Shown here: positions 43,854 through 54,684 of the stretch, piece by piece
Layout of the letters: each line of letters opens with the position of its first letter
How positions within the stretch are numbered: position 1 is the stretch's first letter
NCBI GenBank assembly: GCA_036493735.1
Contig: DASXPH010000020.1
Location: forward strand, 1 to 64,000
Direction: 5' to 3'
DNA length: 64,000 nucleotides
Origin: AG2 sp036493735
GTDB taxonomy: Bacteria; Gemmatimonadota; Gemmatimonadetes; Gemmatimonadales; Gemmatimonadaceae
Program-made: the position numbers and the translations under genes
Notes under the pieces: model-generated
The model's input: only the letters and a program-made list of their open reading frames with translations
Database searches by the model: none
What the model was told of the DNA's origin: nothing

Positions 43854-44642
43854 TTAGTTGTCCCCGTCGAGCAGGCCGCCCAACGCGCCGAGCACCCCGC
43901 CTTCTTCTCGGCGCGTCCCGCCGGCGCGCGGCGCGGCGGCAATGATACGATCGGCAAGGCGCGAGAACGGCATCGTCTGGAGAATGACGCGTCCCGGCCC
44001 GCGGAGCAGCGCGAAGAACAGCCCTTCGCCGCCGAAGAGCGCCGTCTTGACGCCAGGCACCATCTGGATGTCGTAATCGACGGAAGCATCCATGGCGACG
44101 ATGCAGCCCGTATCCACCTTCAGCGACTCGGCGCCGCTGAGCCGCACCTCATGCAGGGTTCCCGATGCGTGAAGGAACGCCAGTCCTTCACCCTCGATCC
44201 GCTGAAGAATGAAACCTTCGCCGCCGAAGAAGCCAGCGCCGATGCGTTTCGTAAACGCAATCGTGACGTTGACGCCGCGCGCCGCGCAGAGAAAAGAATC
44301 CTTCTGCGCGATGATCGTGCCCTTCCACTCCTTGAGATCGACCGGGCGAATCTTGCCGGGGAACGGCGAGGAGAAGGCGACATCCTGCCGCTTGTTCGCC
44401 GTATTCGTGAAGGTGGTGACGAAGAACGTATCGCCGGAGAGTGCCCGCTTCGCACCCTGCATCAACTTTCCGAACAACCCGCCACCCTGCTGATTGGGAT
44501 CGAGCGTGGTGTTCATGACGATACCTTCTTGCATGTACATCATCGCTCCGGCCTCGGCGATCACCGTCTCGCCAGGGTCCAGGGTCACGATCACGGCCTG
44601 CAGGTCGTCGCCGATGATCTTATAGTCGATTTCGTCGCTCAT
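43854..44642 (-). CDS. AIM24-family protein (TIGR00266)
   Basis: 262 residues. The AIM24/TIGR00266 fold is indicated by IIGDDLQAVIVTLDPGETVIAEAGAMMYM, then LSGDTFFVTTFTN, GFFGGEGFILQRIEGEGLAFLHASG and LFGGEGLFFALLRGPGRVIL. The family has a beta-trefoil-like, trimeric structure with no agreed function. The last 20 residues are Gly-rich. Precedes the ABC exporter at a 3-bp gap. Confidence 0.88.
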   Translation of the reverse strand: MSDEIDYKIIGDDLQAVIVTLDPGETVIAEAGAMMYMQEGIVMNTTLDPNQQGGGLFGKLMQGAKRALSGDTFFVTTFTNTANKRQDVAFSSPFPGKIRPVDLKEWKGTIIAQKDSFLCAARGVNVTIAFTKRIGAGFFGGEGFILQRIEGEGLAFLHASGTLHEVRLSGAESLKVDTGCIVAMDASVDYDIQMVPGVKTALFGGEGLFFALLRGPGRVILQTMPFSRLADRIIAAAPRAGGTRREEGGVLGALGGLLDGDN

Positions 44643-44724
44643 CGCGGGCTCTGGTGGCGGGGAGCATCAAGAATGACGAGGGCGGGTCGAAAACGAAAGC
44701 GGGCTCGCGGAGAGAACGGAGCGC

Positions 44725-47697
44725 TCATGGCTGCTGTCCGACTGCGGCACCGGCCTGCACTGCTGGATGCAGCTGATCGCGCCCCTTCATCTGATACGGA
44801 ATGCCATGGATCATCCAGTCCGGCTCGGGATAGCCACGCAGATGATAGTCGAAGAACTGCTGCATGCGCATCGCGATGTCCTTCTGATTCGCGCGTTTGG
44901 TCGGATTGTGCACGTCGTTGTTGTAATCGATGAGATACACCTCTTTCCCGAGGCGGCGCAACGCCACGAACATCTCGATGCCCTGGTACCACGGTACTGC
45001 GTCGTCGGCGTCGTTATGCATCATGAGCAATGGCGTCGTGATCCGATCCGCCGAGAAGAGCGGCGAGTTCTCCAGGTAACGCGTCGTGCACTGCCAGATC
45101 GAACAGCCGATACGACTCTGGGTGTGCTCGTACTGAAATGCGCGGGCAAGGCCGGAGCCCCACCGAATCCCGCCGTAAGCGCTGGTCATATTCGCCACCG
45201 GCGCGCCCGCCATCGCCGCGCTGAAGAGATGCGTTTGGGTGATGAGGAATGCGGTCTGATAGCCGCCCCACGAATGCCCCTGAATGCCAAGACTCTTGGG
45301 ATCGACGTAACCGCGCGCAAGCAGCATCTCGACACCGGGTACGATCGACTTCACCGCGCTCGCGCCAGGGAACCCGTTCTCGTAATGGATATCGGGAACG
45401 AAAATCAGATAGCCGTTCGAGACATAGTGCGTGTAGTTGATGATGTTGCGACCACCGGGCGGTACGTAGTTGTGAAAGGTGTTCGAGTTCTGCTCGTAGT
45501 AATAGGTGATCATCGCGTACTTCTTGTGCGGATCGAAATCCTCGGGCTTGAAAAGCAGACCTTGCAGCGGCACGCCATCCGCGCTCGTCCAGCGCACGAG
45601 CTCCACCGTGCCCCACTTGAAGTCTTTCTGCTGCGGGTTCGCGTCCGACACCCTCGCCAGGCTCGTTAGGTTCGAGCCGGCATACAGATCCGGGAAGTCG
45701 GTGAAGGTGCCCTTCGTGACGACGTACTCGTCGGCGTCGGCTGCCTTTATCGGAGTGCCGTACGAAACGTCGGCCATGACGATGCGCTCCGGCTCCTTGT
45801 TGCCACCAAGGTGATCGCGATAGAAGCCGCTCGCCTTCGACGAGTCGTCGAACGCAGAGAGCAGCAGCGGTTCGTTGGGATCGATGACGCCGCGTTCGGC
45901 ATCGCCGCCGCGTCCACCACGGCCGCCGCGGCCGCCTCGCCCGCCCATCGCGAGCCGGAAGACAAGATGCTGGCGACGTCCAATGGAATCGGTGACGACA
46001 CGCGCGGGCTGCGCGCCGCTGGGATCGAGCTCCCATAAATCGTAGCGATCGTAGAGGATGACCGACTTGTCACCCTTCGTGAATCCGGCGACGCCCCAGG
46101 CTGCGGGAATGGACGGCGTGTCCCAGGTCTCCTCCGCGAAGCTCACACCCTTGAGCGGCGCGGTGAGGTCCACCGTCTTGCCGCTGGCGACGACGTAGCT
46201 GTACCAGTGGCCGTTATCGAAGAAGAGGACGTACTTCGCATCGGGAGAAAGCTGAGCGCTGCCGCTTATCTTCTCGCGAATCAGCTTTCGATTGCCGGTG
46301 GTCGCATCGATGAGATAGACGTCATCTCCTTCGTCACCCCACATCCGCTCGATGGCGTAGCGCTCCGAGCTCGCTGCCAGGGCGATCCTACCGTCATCGG
46401 AAACACTCACCGTCGGCATCGAGTCGTTGGCGAGACGGACAAACTTTTTTGTCGAGAGATTATAGATCGTCTCGAAGGAGCGAGCGCGGTCGCGGGCGGC
46501 TTCGAGCCGCTGCTGCGGCTGGAGTCGTGGATCCTTCCAGGACCACAAATCGAAGACAGCCTTGTCGTATAGCGAGTCCGCGGGAATCGAATCCATGGGC
46601 GCGGGCGCGGCGCCGAAGAGGACGGCGTTGCCATTGCGCGTGAACGCGACGCGCCCGTTGTCGGACACGCCGAGCTCGTCTCCAATGGACGCTGAATTCA
46701 CGATGGGCGTAGCTGCTGGCGACTTGAGATTCGAGTAGTACAGGGTGAATCGCGGATGCTCCTTGCTCACGTCGTAACGATCCGAAACGAAGGCAGCCTG
46801 ATTCCCCGCGCGGTCGAAGGCGAACTGCTTGTACATGCCTCGGCCGGTGAGCAGGGCGACCTCCCTGCCATCCGCCGGGGACATCACGTACGCGCCATCC
46901 CGCGCATTATCACGTGAAGAGACGGTGTAGCCGAGCCACTTGGCGCTATCGTCGAAGACGTAGGTCGTGACGTCGTTAATACGACGCTCGCTTCCCGTCG
47001 CCAGGTTGCGCACAACGAGCGTCGATCCGAATTCCGGCCGTCGGCCGCGCTGCACCGAATCACTCACTGGACGCGGCTGTCCACCTGGCGTGGCGGCACT
47101 GGCTTGCGGTGCTCGCGCCCGCACCGACGAGTCCCGGGCCGCGCGGTTCGCGACGCCGCTGTCCGACAGCTCGAGCAGGTACGCGACCCACTTCCCCGAC
47201 TCGCGCGCGAGCTTGAAGGAGCGGACGCGCGGGACGCTCACGACTTGCCCATTCGAGAGGTCCACTACCGCCAGCGACGCCTTGGGCTGATCAGCCGGCC
47301 GGCGCTTTTCGCGGCGCGCACGTTCGAACTCACTCATCGGTGCGTAGGTGAGTGCCAGGACGAACTTGTTGTCCGCGCTGATCAGTGCCGGCGCCGCAAC
47401 GTTCGTCGTATCACGGGCGCCCGCGACCATCTGCGGGCGTCCGATGAACCCGCGCGGGACGCGATACTCCGTCGAGCCGCTGGTCGCGCGGATGATCAGG
47501 TCTCCATCCCCCACCTGCGGGACGAGCGAGTACGTGACCCAGCGGCCATCGTTCGAGACGGCTGGCGAGGAGATCGAACGCCAGTGGTCCCAGTCGTCGG
47601 GCGTGAGCGGCCGCTTGGGAGCCTGCGCGACCGCGGACGTTCCCAGCGCGGCAGCAAGCATCCCCGACGTGGAGAGGATGACGAGTGGACGATACAT
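44725..47697 (-). CDS. Secreted S9 (prolyl oligopeptidase-like) peptidase
   Basis: 990 residues with signal peptide (MYRPLVILSTSGMLAAALG...AVAQA). The first ~620 residues form a WD-like propeller, and the C-terminal alpha/beta hydrolase has GIQGHSWGGYQTAFLI (Ser809), NDADDAVPW (Asp) and the late VHNPTK (His). Between propeller and hydrolase lies a low-complexity run of RGG units (about 583-597). Such enzymes digest oligopeptides outside the inner membrane. Divergent from the MBL gene across a repeat-filled gap. Confidence 0.93.
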   Translation of the reverse strand: MYRPLVILSTSGMLAAALGTSAVAQAPKRPLTPDDWDHWRSISSPAVSNDGRWVTYSLVPQVGDGDLIIRATSGSTEYRVPRGFIGRPQMVAGARDTTNVAAPALISADNKFVLALTYAPMSEFERARREKRRPADQPKASLAVVDLSNGQVVSVPRVRSFKLARESGKWVAYLLELSDSGVANRAARDSSVRARAPQASAATPGGQPRPVSDSVQRGRRPEFGSTLVVRNLATGSERRINDVTTYVFDDSAKWLGYTVSSRDNARDGAYVMSPADGREVALLTGRGMYKQFAFDRAGNQAAFVSDRYDVSKEHPRFTLYYSNLKSPAATPIVNSASIGDELGVSDNGRVAFTRNGNAVLFGAAPAPMDSIPADSLYDKAVFDLWSWKDPRLQPQQRLEAARDRARSFETIYNLSTKKFVRLANDSMPTVSVSDDGRIALAASSERYAIERMWGDEGDDVYLIDATTGNRKLIREKISGSAQLSPDAKYVLFFDNGHWYSYVVASGKTVDLTAPLKGVSFAEETWDTPSIPAAWGVAGFTKGDKSVILYDRYDLWELDPSGAQPARVVTDSIGRRQHLVFRLAMGGRGGRGGRGGRGGDAERGVIDPNEPLLLSAFDDSSKASGFYRDHLGGNKEPERIVMADVSYGTPIKAADADEYVVTKGTFTDFPDLYAGSNLTSLARVSDANPQQKDFKWGTVELVRWTSADGVPLQGLLFKPEDFDPHKKYAMITYYYEQNSNTFHNYVPPGGRNIINYTHYVSNGYLIFVPDIHYENGFPGASAVKSIVPGVEMLLARGYVDPKSLGIQGHSWGGYQTAFLITQTHLFSAAMAGAPVANMTSAYGGIRWGSGLARAFQYEHTQSRIGCSIWQCTTRYLENSPLFSADRITTPLLMMHNDADDAVPWYQGIEMFVALRRLGKEVYLIDYNNDVHNPTKRANQKDIAMRMQQFFDYHLRGYPEPDWMIHGIPYQMKGRDQLHPAVQAGAAVGQQP

Positions 47698-47872
47698 ATG
47701 TCGGTGGGCTGAGGTGGGGCCTGTGGTTACGACCTAAGATACGCGGGCGCCACAGGCGTCGTTGGGCGCATGGGGTGGCGGGTACAGGGCGGAGGGTAGA
47801 GGGTAGAGGGTAAGTGCTGTTACGCTTCTTTCACCCTCTTTCCTCTACCCTCTACCAGCTTCCTCTGCCTCG
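47698..47872. repeat. Intergenic GGGTAGA inverted repeat
   Basis: The 175-bp gap between two divergent genes. Positions 47795-47809 and 47842-47856 are perfect 15-bp inverted arms made of GGTAGAG units, with GGG-rich lead-in from 47772 and CCCTCT on the right. The loop of 32 nt holds a small GTAA/TTAC stem. The left part (47698-47770) holds nothing I can name, although promoters for both flanking genes must lie in the gap. Confidence 0.8.
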
Positions 47873-49303
<1,431 letters not shown>

Positions 49304-49319
49304 TCGTCCCGGAGGACGT

Positions 49320-49892
49320 ATGTCGGAACCGAGCAATACGATCGTGATTCTCGTCGGCCCAGAGTACGAGGATCTGGAAGTCTGGTATCCGAAGCTGCGG
49401 CTGGAGGAGGCGGGATTCGTGACGAAGTTCGCCGGCATCGGGGAGGCCATGTATCGCGGCAAGCATGGTTATCCGGCGGTGATGGACGGTCACATCCGCG
49501 ACTTTCCGGCGGCGCAGCTCGCGGGCATCATCGCTCCGGGTGGGTGGGCGCCAGACAAGTTGCGTCGTGATCTCGATGTGCTCACGCGCGTCCGTGAGGT
49601 TCACACCGCGGGTAAGCTGGTGGGAACGATCTGCCATGGACCCTGGGTGCTGATCTCGGCGGGGATCGTTCGCGGACGTACGTTGACATCGACCGTTGGC
49701 ATTCGCGATGACGTCATCAATGCTGGCGCAACATGGGTCGATCGGCCGACGATCACGGATGGCAACATAGTGAGCGCTCGCGTCCCGGCGGACCTTCCGG
49801 CATTTTGTGTAGCAATGCTGGACCTCCTCGAAGCGCAACGCTCGCGGACGCCCTTCCCTGCTGGCCGTCCCGAGCTTCGACTAACGACCTGA
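49320..49892 (+). CDS. DJ-1/PfpI-family protein
   Basis: 190 residues from ATG 49320 with GGAGG five bases upstream. The fold is shown by VILVGPEYEDLEVWYPKLRLEEAG, GIIAPGGWAPDKLRRD and VGTICHGPWVLISAGI with nucleophile Cys105, next to a His. YajL/PfpI members act as glyoxalase, deglycase or chaperone; the precise activity is unproven here. Likely co-transcribed with the MBL/rhodanese gene, and the amidohydrolase gene follows at 7 bp. Confidence 0.92.
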   Translation: MSEPSNTIVILVGPEYEDLEVWYPKLRLEEAGFVTKFAGIGEAMYRGKHGYPAVMDGHIRDFPAAQLAGIIAPGGWAPDKLRRDLDVLTRVREVHTAGKLVGTICHGPWVLISAGIVRGRTLTSTVGIRDDVINAGATWVDRPTITDGNIVSARVPADLPAFCVAMLDLLEAQRSRTPFPAGRPELRLTT

Positions 49893-49899
49893 GACCCCG

Positions 49900-51201
49900 A
49901 TGAAACTCCTCTCGCTGCTGCTCGTGCCTTCGCTCGCGCTCGCCCAGCGCCCGCAACAGGCGTTGGCACCCGCGAAAGCGACGTTGCTCGTGCCCGCTCG
50001 GGTCTGGGATGGCGTCGAGAACCAGCCGCACGAAGGCTGGGCAGTCCTGGTTCGCGGGGAGCGGATCGAAGCCGTAGGGCCGCGCAACCAGCTGTCCGTG
50101 CCTAACGATGCAACGACTGTCGACCTCGCGGGCATGACCCTCCTGCCAGGACTGATCGAGGGCCACTCTCACCTCCTGCTGCACCCGTACAACGAGACGC
50201 CGTGGGACGATCAGGTCCTCCACGAGGCGCTCGCCCTACGCGTGGCGCGGGCCGTCAATCATGCGCGAGCGACTCTGATGGCTGGCTGGACGACGGTACG
50301 CGATCTCGGTACCGAAGGCGCCGGCTATGCCGACGTTGGGCTGAAGCAGGCGATCAACCAGGGAATCATTCCCGGTCCGCGGATGATCGTTGTCACCCGC
50401 GCCATCGTCGCCACGGGAAGCTATGCACCCAAGGGCTTCACACCCGAAGCCATCGACCAAATTCCGCAGGGAGCCGAGGAAGCCGGGAGCGCCGAGGACC
50501 TTTCCCGTATCATTCGCGACCAGATCAAGCACGGTGCTGACTGGATCAAGATTTACGCGGACTACCGGTGGGGGCCGAACGGCGAGACCATGCCGACCTT
50601 TACCGCCGATGAGCTCAAACTAGCGGTACAGGTAGCGGGGAGCTCCGGCCGGTCGGTCACCGTGCATTCGTCTACCGCCGAGGGAATGCGCCGAGCGATC
50701 GAAGCCGGGGTGACGTCGATCGAGCATGGGGACAACGGGACGCCCGAGATATTTCGGATGATGGCGCAGAAGGGCATCTATCTCTGTCCGACCGTTGCCG
50801 CGGGCGACGCAATACTATCGTATCGCGGCTGGCGTCGGGGGGTAGATGCCGATCCGCCGAGCATTACTGAAAAGAAGGCGAGCTTCAAGGCGGCGCTCGA
50901 CGCTGGCGTACCAATCTGCAACGGCAGCGATGTCGGCGTATTCACGCATGGTGACAACGCGCGCGAGCTCGAACTGATGGTGGATTATGGTATGTCGCCG
51001 GTACAGGCACTTCGCGCGGCGACGTCCGTGAACGCGAAGATGCTCCGCTGGGAGAATCGCGTTGGGAGCGTTAAGCCAGGTCTGCTCGCTGACCTGATCG
51101 CCGTTCAGGGCGACCCGACGCGCGACATCACGGCGAGTCGTCGTGTGCAGTTCGTGATGAAAGGAGGCACGGTCTACAGGACGCCTGGCGCGACGCCGTA
51201 G
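49900..51201 (+). CDS. Secreted amidohydrolase (imidazolonepropionase-like)
   Basis: 433 residues with signal peptide (MKLLSLLLVPSLALAQRPQQ). Amidohydrolase-1 motifs: LPGLIEGHSHLLLH (HxH), a KIYADY lysine that may carry a carbamate, VHSSTAEGMRRAIEAGVTSIEHGD (two His), and NGSDVGVFTHGDNARELELM (catalytic Asp). The MSPVQALRAATSVNAKMLRWENRVGSVKPGLLADLIAV C-terminus is typical. Such enzymes act on cyclic or peptide-derived amides, and the substrate is unknown. Convergent with the APC permease gene. Confidence 0.92.
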   Translation: MKLLSLLLVPSLALAQRPQQALAPAKATLLVPARVWDGVENQPHEGWAVLVRGERIEAVGPRNQLSVPNDATTVDLAGMTLLPGLIEGHSHLLLHPYNETPWDDQVLHEALALRVARAVNHARATLMAGWTTVRDLGTEGAGYADVGLKQAINQGIIPGPRMIVVTRAIVATGSYAPKGFTPEAIDQIPQGAEEAGSAEDLSRIIRDQIKHGADWIKIYADYRWGPNGETMPTFTADELKLAVQVAGSSGRSVTVHSSTAEGMRRAIEAGVTSIEHGDNGTPEIFRMMAQKGIYLCPTVAAGDAILSYRGWRRGVDADPPSITEKKASFKAALDAGVPICNGSDVGVFTHGDNARELELMVDYGMSPVQALRAATSVNAKMLRWENRVGSVKPGLLADLIAVQGDPTRDITASRRVQFVMKGGTVYRTPGATP

Positions 51202-51208
51202 CTCAGCC

Positions 51209-52549
51209 TCAACCCTCAGCGCTCGCCGCCGAGGTGGCTGGCCGCTGGGATTTCTTCCGCACGGCCACTGCGAAGACAATCGGGCCCAGCGCGATCGCGA
51301 CGACGGTGCCGATCAACGCCGGCACTCCGAACTCACCATCGGAGAAGGACAGTACAATCACGAGGAGCAGTACGAGCACCGGCATCGCCGCGAGCACCGT
51401 GACACCGTTGACGCCGAGCGGAATGCGGAACGCCCCGTGGAGCTCCGGCTCGCGCCGCCGTAGCCTGACGAGCGACGCCAGCTCCAACGAGAGCGCGAGC
51501 GAATAGAGCAGTACGTCGGCGACTACAAGGCTGCCGAACGGAATCAGCACGAACACCGAGTAGACGATCGCCGAGATGGTCACCGCATTCCGCGGGGTAC
51601 CGTTGCCATCCGTGCGGGCAAGCATCGACGGGAGGTACCCGTCGTCGGCAACGACGAAGGGCACGCGCGAATAGGAGAGCAGTAGCGCATTGAACAGTGC
51701 GAGCGCACTCACCATTCCCGCGAGGGCAATCCAGACCGCGAGCATCGGGCCGAAGGCCCCAGTAGCACTCCGGGCGATTTCGGGCCAGCCCCCCTCCGTC
51801 CAGCCGCGCCAATCCGTGGCACCTAACGATGGAAGCAGCGGCACGAAGTACCCCGCGGCGACGAGCGGAAGGGCAAACGCCAGGGCGCGCGGATAAGTGC
51901 GCGTTCCGTCGCGCACTTCGCCCTGCACCGTGGATGCGTTGTCCCAACCGATGTAATTCCAGAGCGCGATCGACAGCCCCACGGCGAGTCCACTCAGTCC
52001 GGTTCGCCCCGGCGCAGCGAACGGCTGCCACGGCAGATGGCTGACATGCGGAAGTGCGGCCAAGGCGACGGCGACGAAGCCGGCGATGATGAACGTGCCG
52101 GCGATGATCGACGCGCGGCCGACCCGGAACGCGCCGCGCAGGTTGATGGCCGTCGCGCCCCAGATCACGAACAGTGCAATGGCCCAGCGGGCGCGCGTGC
52201 CTAACGACGGAGCGAAATAGCCCAGGTACTGATTGAACAACACGGGATAGATCGCCATATCGACGAGCGAGTACATCCACGTGAGCCATCCATTCTGGAA
52301 CGCCCAGAATGGGCCGAAGGCACGCTGCACCCAGCGATAGTAGCCCCCTTCGACGGGCAGCATGCTCGCGAGCTCGCCGACGATCATCACTTCGGGGATC
52401 GAATAGACGAGCGGCACGAGCAAGAGGATCAGCAGCGCGAAGCCCGGCCCCACCTCGCGCACCAGTGTCTCGGTGGTGAACGCCCCACCGGAGGTGCTGA
52501 AGTAAAGGATGAAGACGAGTGGAAGCGTGGTGAGAGTGCGCCGCAGCAT
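51209..52549 (-). CDS. APC-family amino acid permease
   Basis: 446 residues with about 12 spans. The N-terminus LPLVFILYFSTSGGAFTTE with STSGG is the APC substrate loop; GGYYRWVQRAFGPFWAFQNGW and NYIGWDNASTVQGEVRDGTRTYPRAL are family landmarks. Likely amino acid/proton symporter; substrate unknown. The start is not in doubt. Upstream gap contains a long GGTGGCT inverted repeat shared with the divergent ABC exporter. Confidence 0.93.
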   Translation of the reverse strand: MLRRTLTTLPLVFILYFSTSGGAFTTETLVREVGPGFALLILLLVPLVYSIPEVMIVGELASMLPVEGGYYRWVQRAFGPFWAFQNGWLTWMYSLVDMAIYPVLFNQYLGYFAPSLGTRARWAIALFVIWGATAINLRGAFRVGRASIIAGTFIIAGFVAVALAALPHVSHLPWQPFAAPGRTGLSGLAVGLSIALWNYIGWDNASTVQGEVRDGTRTYPRALAFALPLVAAGYFVPLLPSLGATDWRGWTEGGWPEIARSATGAFGPMLAVWIALAGMVSALALFNALLLSYSRVPFVVADDGYLPSMLARTDGNGTPRNAVTISAIVYSVFVLIPFGSLVVADVLLYSLALSLELASLVRLRRREPELHGAFRIPLGVNGVTVLAAMPVLVLLLVIVLSFSDGEFGVPALIGTVVAIALGPIVFAVAVRKKSQRPATSAASAEG

Positions 52550-52691
52550 GACGGAAAATAGTGGCTACTAAGTGGTGGCTGGTGGCTGGTGGCTGGTGAA
52601 TTTCGAATGGCCGCGAGTGAAGCTCTGCAGTCCCTGTTGACCAGCCACCATCCACCAGCCACCAATCGCCGTCCACCAGTAGTTTTCACCC
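52550..52691. repeat. Intergenic GGTGGCT inverted repeat
   Basis: The 142-bp gap between two divergent genes. Positions 52573-52596 and 52641-52664 are inverted arms of 24 bp that differ at one position, made of GGTGGCT units; the loop is 44 nt. The right arm continues in degenerate form to about 52679. A hairpin this long in a divergent promoter region would be unusual as a simple terminator. Confidence 0.85.
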
Positions 52692-54578
52692 ATGTCCCAC
52701 CCACGCATTCCCATCTCCAACGGCCGTCAGGAGCGGCTCACCTGGGGTGAGCGCTTCGCGGCAATGCGTTATGTGCCGGCGCTTCTTGTCCTGGTGTGGC
52801 AGACCGGTCGCCTGCTCACGCTGCTGACGGTCTCGTTGCGTATCGTGCGCGCCTTCGTGCCCGTGGCGCTCCTTTGGATCGGGAAGCTCATCATCGATGA
52901 AGTCATTCGGGCCCGTGCCGCGGGGCCGAATTGGACGCATCTCGCGATCCTTGTCGGGGCGGAGTTCGCCATCGCCATCGGCAGCGATGTACTCGGCCGA
53001 GCGTCGCAGCTCGTCGAAGGGTTGCTCGGCGATCTGTTCACGAATCGGATGAGCGTCAGGCTCATGGAGCACGCCGCGACGCTCGATCTCGCGCAGTTCG
53101 AGGACTCGGAATTCTACGATCATCTCGAGCGCGCACGCCGCAATACCACCGGGCGAATCGGGCTGCTCGGACAGGTACTTTCGCTTGCGCAAGACGGACT
53201 GACTCTCGTGACGCTCAGCGCGGCGCTGCTCGCGTTCAGCGTCTGGCTTTTCTTCCTCCTCGTGCTCGCGACCTTGCCAAGCTTCCTCGGGGAAGCCCAT
53301 TTCGCGTCGCTTCAGTATTCCCTGCTCTTCCGCCGAACGCCGGAGCGCCGCCAGCTCGACTATCTGCGGTATGTCGGGGCGAGCGCGGAGACCGCAAAGG
53401 AGGTGCAGATCTTTGGCCTCGCGCCCTGGCTCATCGATCGATACCGAGTCCTTTCCGACCTCTTCTACGATGAGAACAAGATTCTCTCGTACAGGCGCGC
53501 GGGTGTCGGTGCCGTGCTCTCGCTACTCGGTTCTGCCGGCTATTACGCGGCTTACGCGCTGATGCTCGTGCGCGCGGTGGGCGGCACGATCAGCGTTGGC
53601 ACGCTCACCTTCCTCGCCGGCTCCTTCCAGCGCGGCCGCGCATCGATTCAGAGCTTGCTGCTCGGGGTGAGCTCGGTGGCCGAGCAGGCACTGTACCTGA
53701 AAGACCTGTTCACCTTCTTCGAGATGAAGCCAACGATCACGGCGAAACCCGGCGCGCCACCAGTGCCCCGCCCCATTCGCGCCGGATTCGTTTTCGAGGA
53801 CGTTGGCTTCCGGTATCCGGGCAGTGACCGCTGGGCCGTTAGGCATGTCAATCTGCGGCTTCAGCCAGGTGAGCGAGTGGCGCTGGTGGGATTGAACGGC
53901 GCCGGCAAGACCACTCTCGTGAAGCTCCTCAGCCGCCTCTACGATCCCACCGAGGGACAGATTCTGCTCGATGGTCGCGACCTGCGCGACTACGACCTCG
54001 CGTCGGTGCGGCAAGCGGTGGGCGTCATCTTTCAGGATTTCGTCCGCTACGACATGCGCTTCGACGAGAACATCGCGGTCGGTGAGATCGAGAGCGCGCG
54101 CGAGTATCTCGACCAGACACCTCGCAGCACCGATGAGCCGGAACTGCCGCCACATCCGGCGGTCGAAAGCGCCGCCGAGCGATCGCTGGCGGCGTCGCTG
54201 CTGCCGCGCCTGCCGGCTCGTTATCGCCAGATGCTTGGCCGTCGATTCGAGCAGGGCGTCGATCTCTCCGGCGGCGAGTGGCAGAAGGTCGCGCTCGCGC
54301 GCGCCTACATGCGTGATGCACAACTGCTCATCCTCGACGAACCGACGGCCGCGCTCGACGCGCGTGCCGAGTACGAGGTGTTCCTGCGCTTCGCGGAGCT
54401 GATCGGCGGCCGGATGGCGATCCTCATCTCACACCGGTTTTCGACCGTGCGCATGGCGGACCGAATCATCGTCTTGCAGAACGGAGCGATCACGGAGGAG
54501 GGCAAGCACGAAGAGCTCGTCCAGCGTGGCGGTCTGTATGCGGAGCTCTTCGATATGCAAGCGAGCGGATATAGGTGA
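52692..54578 (+). CDS. ABC exporter (fused permease and ATPase)
   Basis: 628 residues. The first ~340 residues are six membrane helices of an ABC type-1 exporter; the ATPase has Walker A GLNGAGKTTLVKLL, Q-loop FQDFVRYDM, signature LSGGEWQKVALARAYM, Walker B LLILDEPTAALD and H-loop SHRFSTVRMAD. Between Q-loop and signature there is an extra stretch of about 45 residues (ESAREYLDQTP...LPARY). Works as a homodimer or with a missing partner. Ends at a strong terminator (54611-54645). Confidence 0.93.
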   Translation: MSHPRIPISNGRQERLTWGERFAAMRYVPALLVLVWQTGRLLTLLTVSLRIVRAFVPVALLWIGKLIIDEVIRARAAGPNWTHLAILVGAEFAIAIGSDVLGRASQLVEGLLGDLFTNRMSVRLMEHAATLDLAQFEDSEFYDHLERARRNTTGRIGLLGQVLSLAQDGLTLVTLSAALLAFSVWLFFLLVLATLPSFLGEAHFASLQYSLLFRRTPERRQLDYLRYVGASAETAKEVQIFGLAPWLIDRYRVLSDLFYDENKILSYRRAGVGAVLSLLGSAGYYAAYALMLVRAVGGTISVGTLTFLAGSFQRGRASIQSLLLGVSSVAEQALYLKDLFTFFEMKPTITAKPGAPPVPRPIRAGFVFEDVGFRYPGSDRWAVRHVNLRLQPGERVALVGLNGAGKTTLVKLLSRLYDPTEGQILLDGRDLRDYDLASVRQAVGVIFQDFVRYDMRFDENIAVGEIESAREYLDQTPRSTDEPELPPHPAVESAAERSLAASLLPRLPARYRQMLGRRFEQGVDLSGGEWQKVALARAYMRDAQLLILDEPTAALDARAEYEVFLRFAELIGGRMAILISHRFSTVRMADRIIVLQNGAITEEGKHEELVQRGGLYAELFDMQASGYR

Positions 54579-54684
54579 AGAGGGTGGCGGGTGGAGGGTG
54601 AAAATGGAAGAAGGAAGGCCGACGGCTTCGCCGTCGGCCTTCCTTTTTCCGAACCTTCTACCCTCTACGCTCTACCCTCTACGA
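54579..54684. repeat. Repeat-flanked strong terminator
   Basis: Gap between the convergent exporter and susD genes. G-rich arm 54579-54600 (GGGTGGCGGGTGGAGGGTG) and C-rich arm about 54654-54684 (CTACCCTCTACGCTCTACCC) flank the hairpin described separately. This is the clearest example of the nested repeat/terminator/repeat design. Confidence 0.8.
54611..54650 (+). terminator. Rho-independent terminator of the ABC exporter
   Basis: A perfect 16-bp stem, 54611-54626 with 54630-54645, with a 3-nt loop, followed by TTTTTCC on the plus strand. It is also pyrimidine-rich on the minus strand (CCTTCTTCC), so it may work for the convergent susD gene too. Confidence 0.9.

Noticed and set aside
51333..52676. 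Minus-strand open frame of 447 codons starting MDGDWWLVDGG
   Set aside because: Another frame of the APC permease; its start is the translated GGTGGCT repeat, an artefact.
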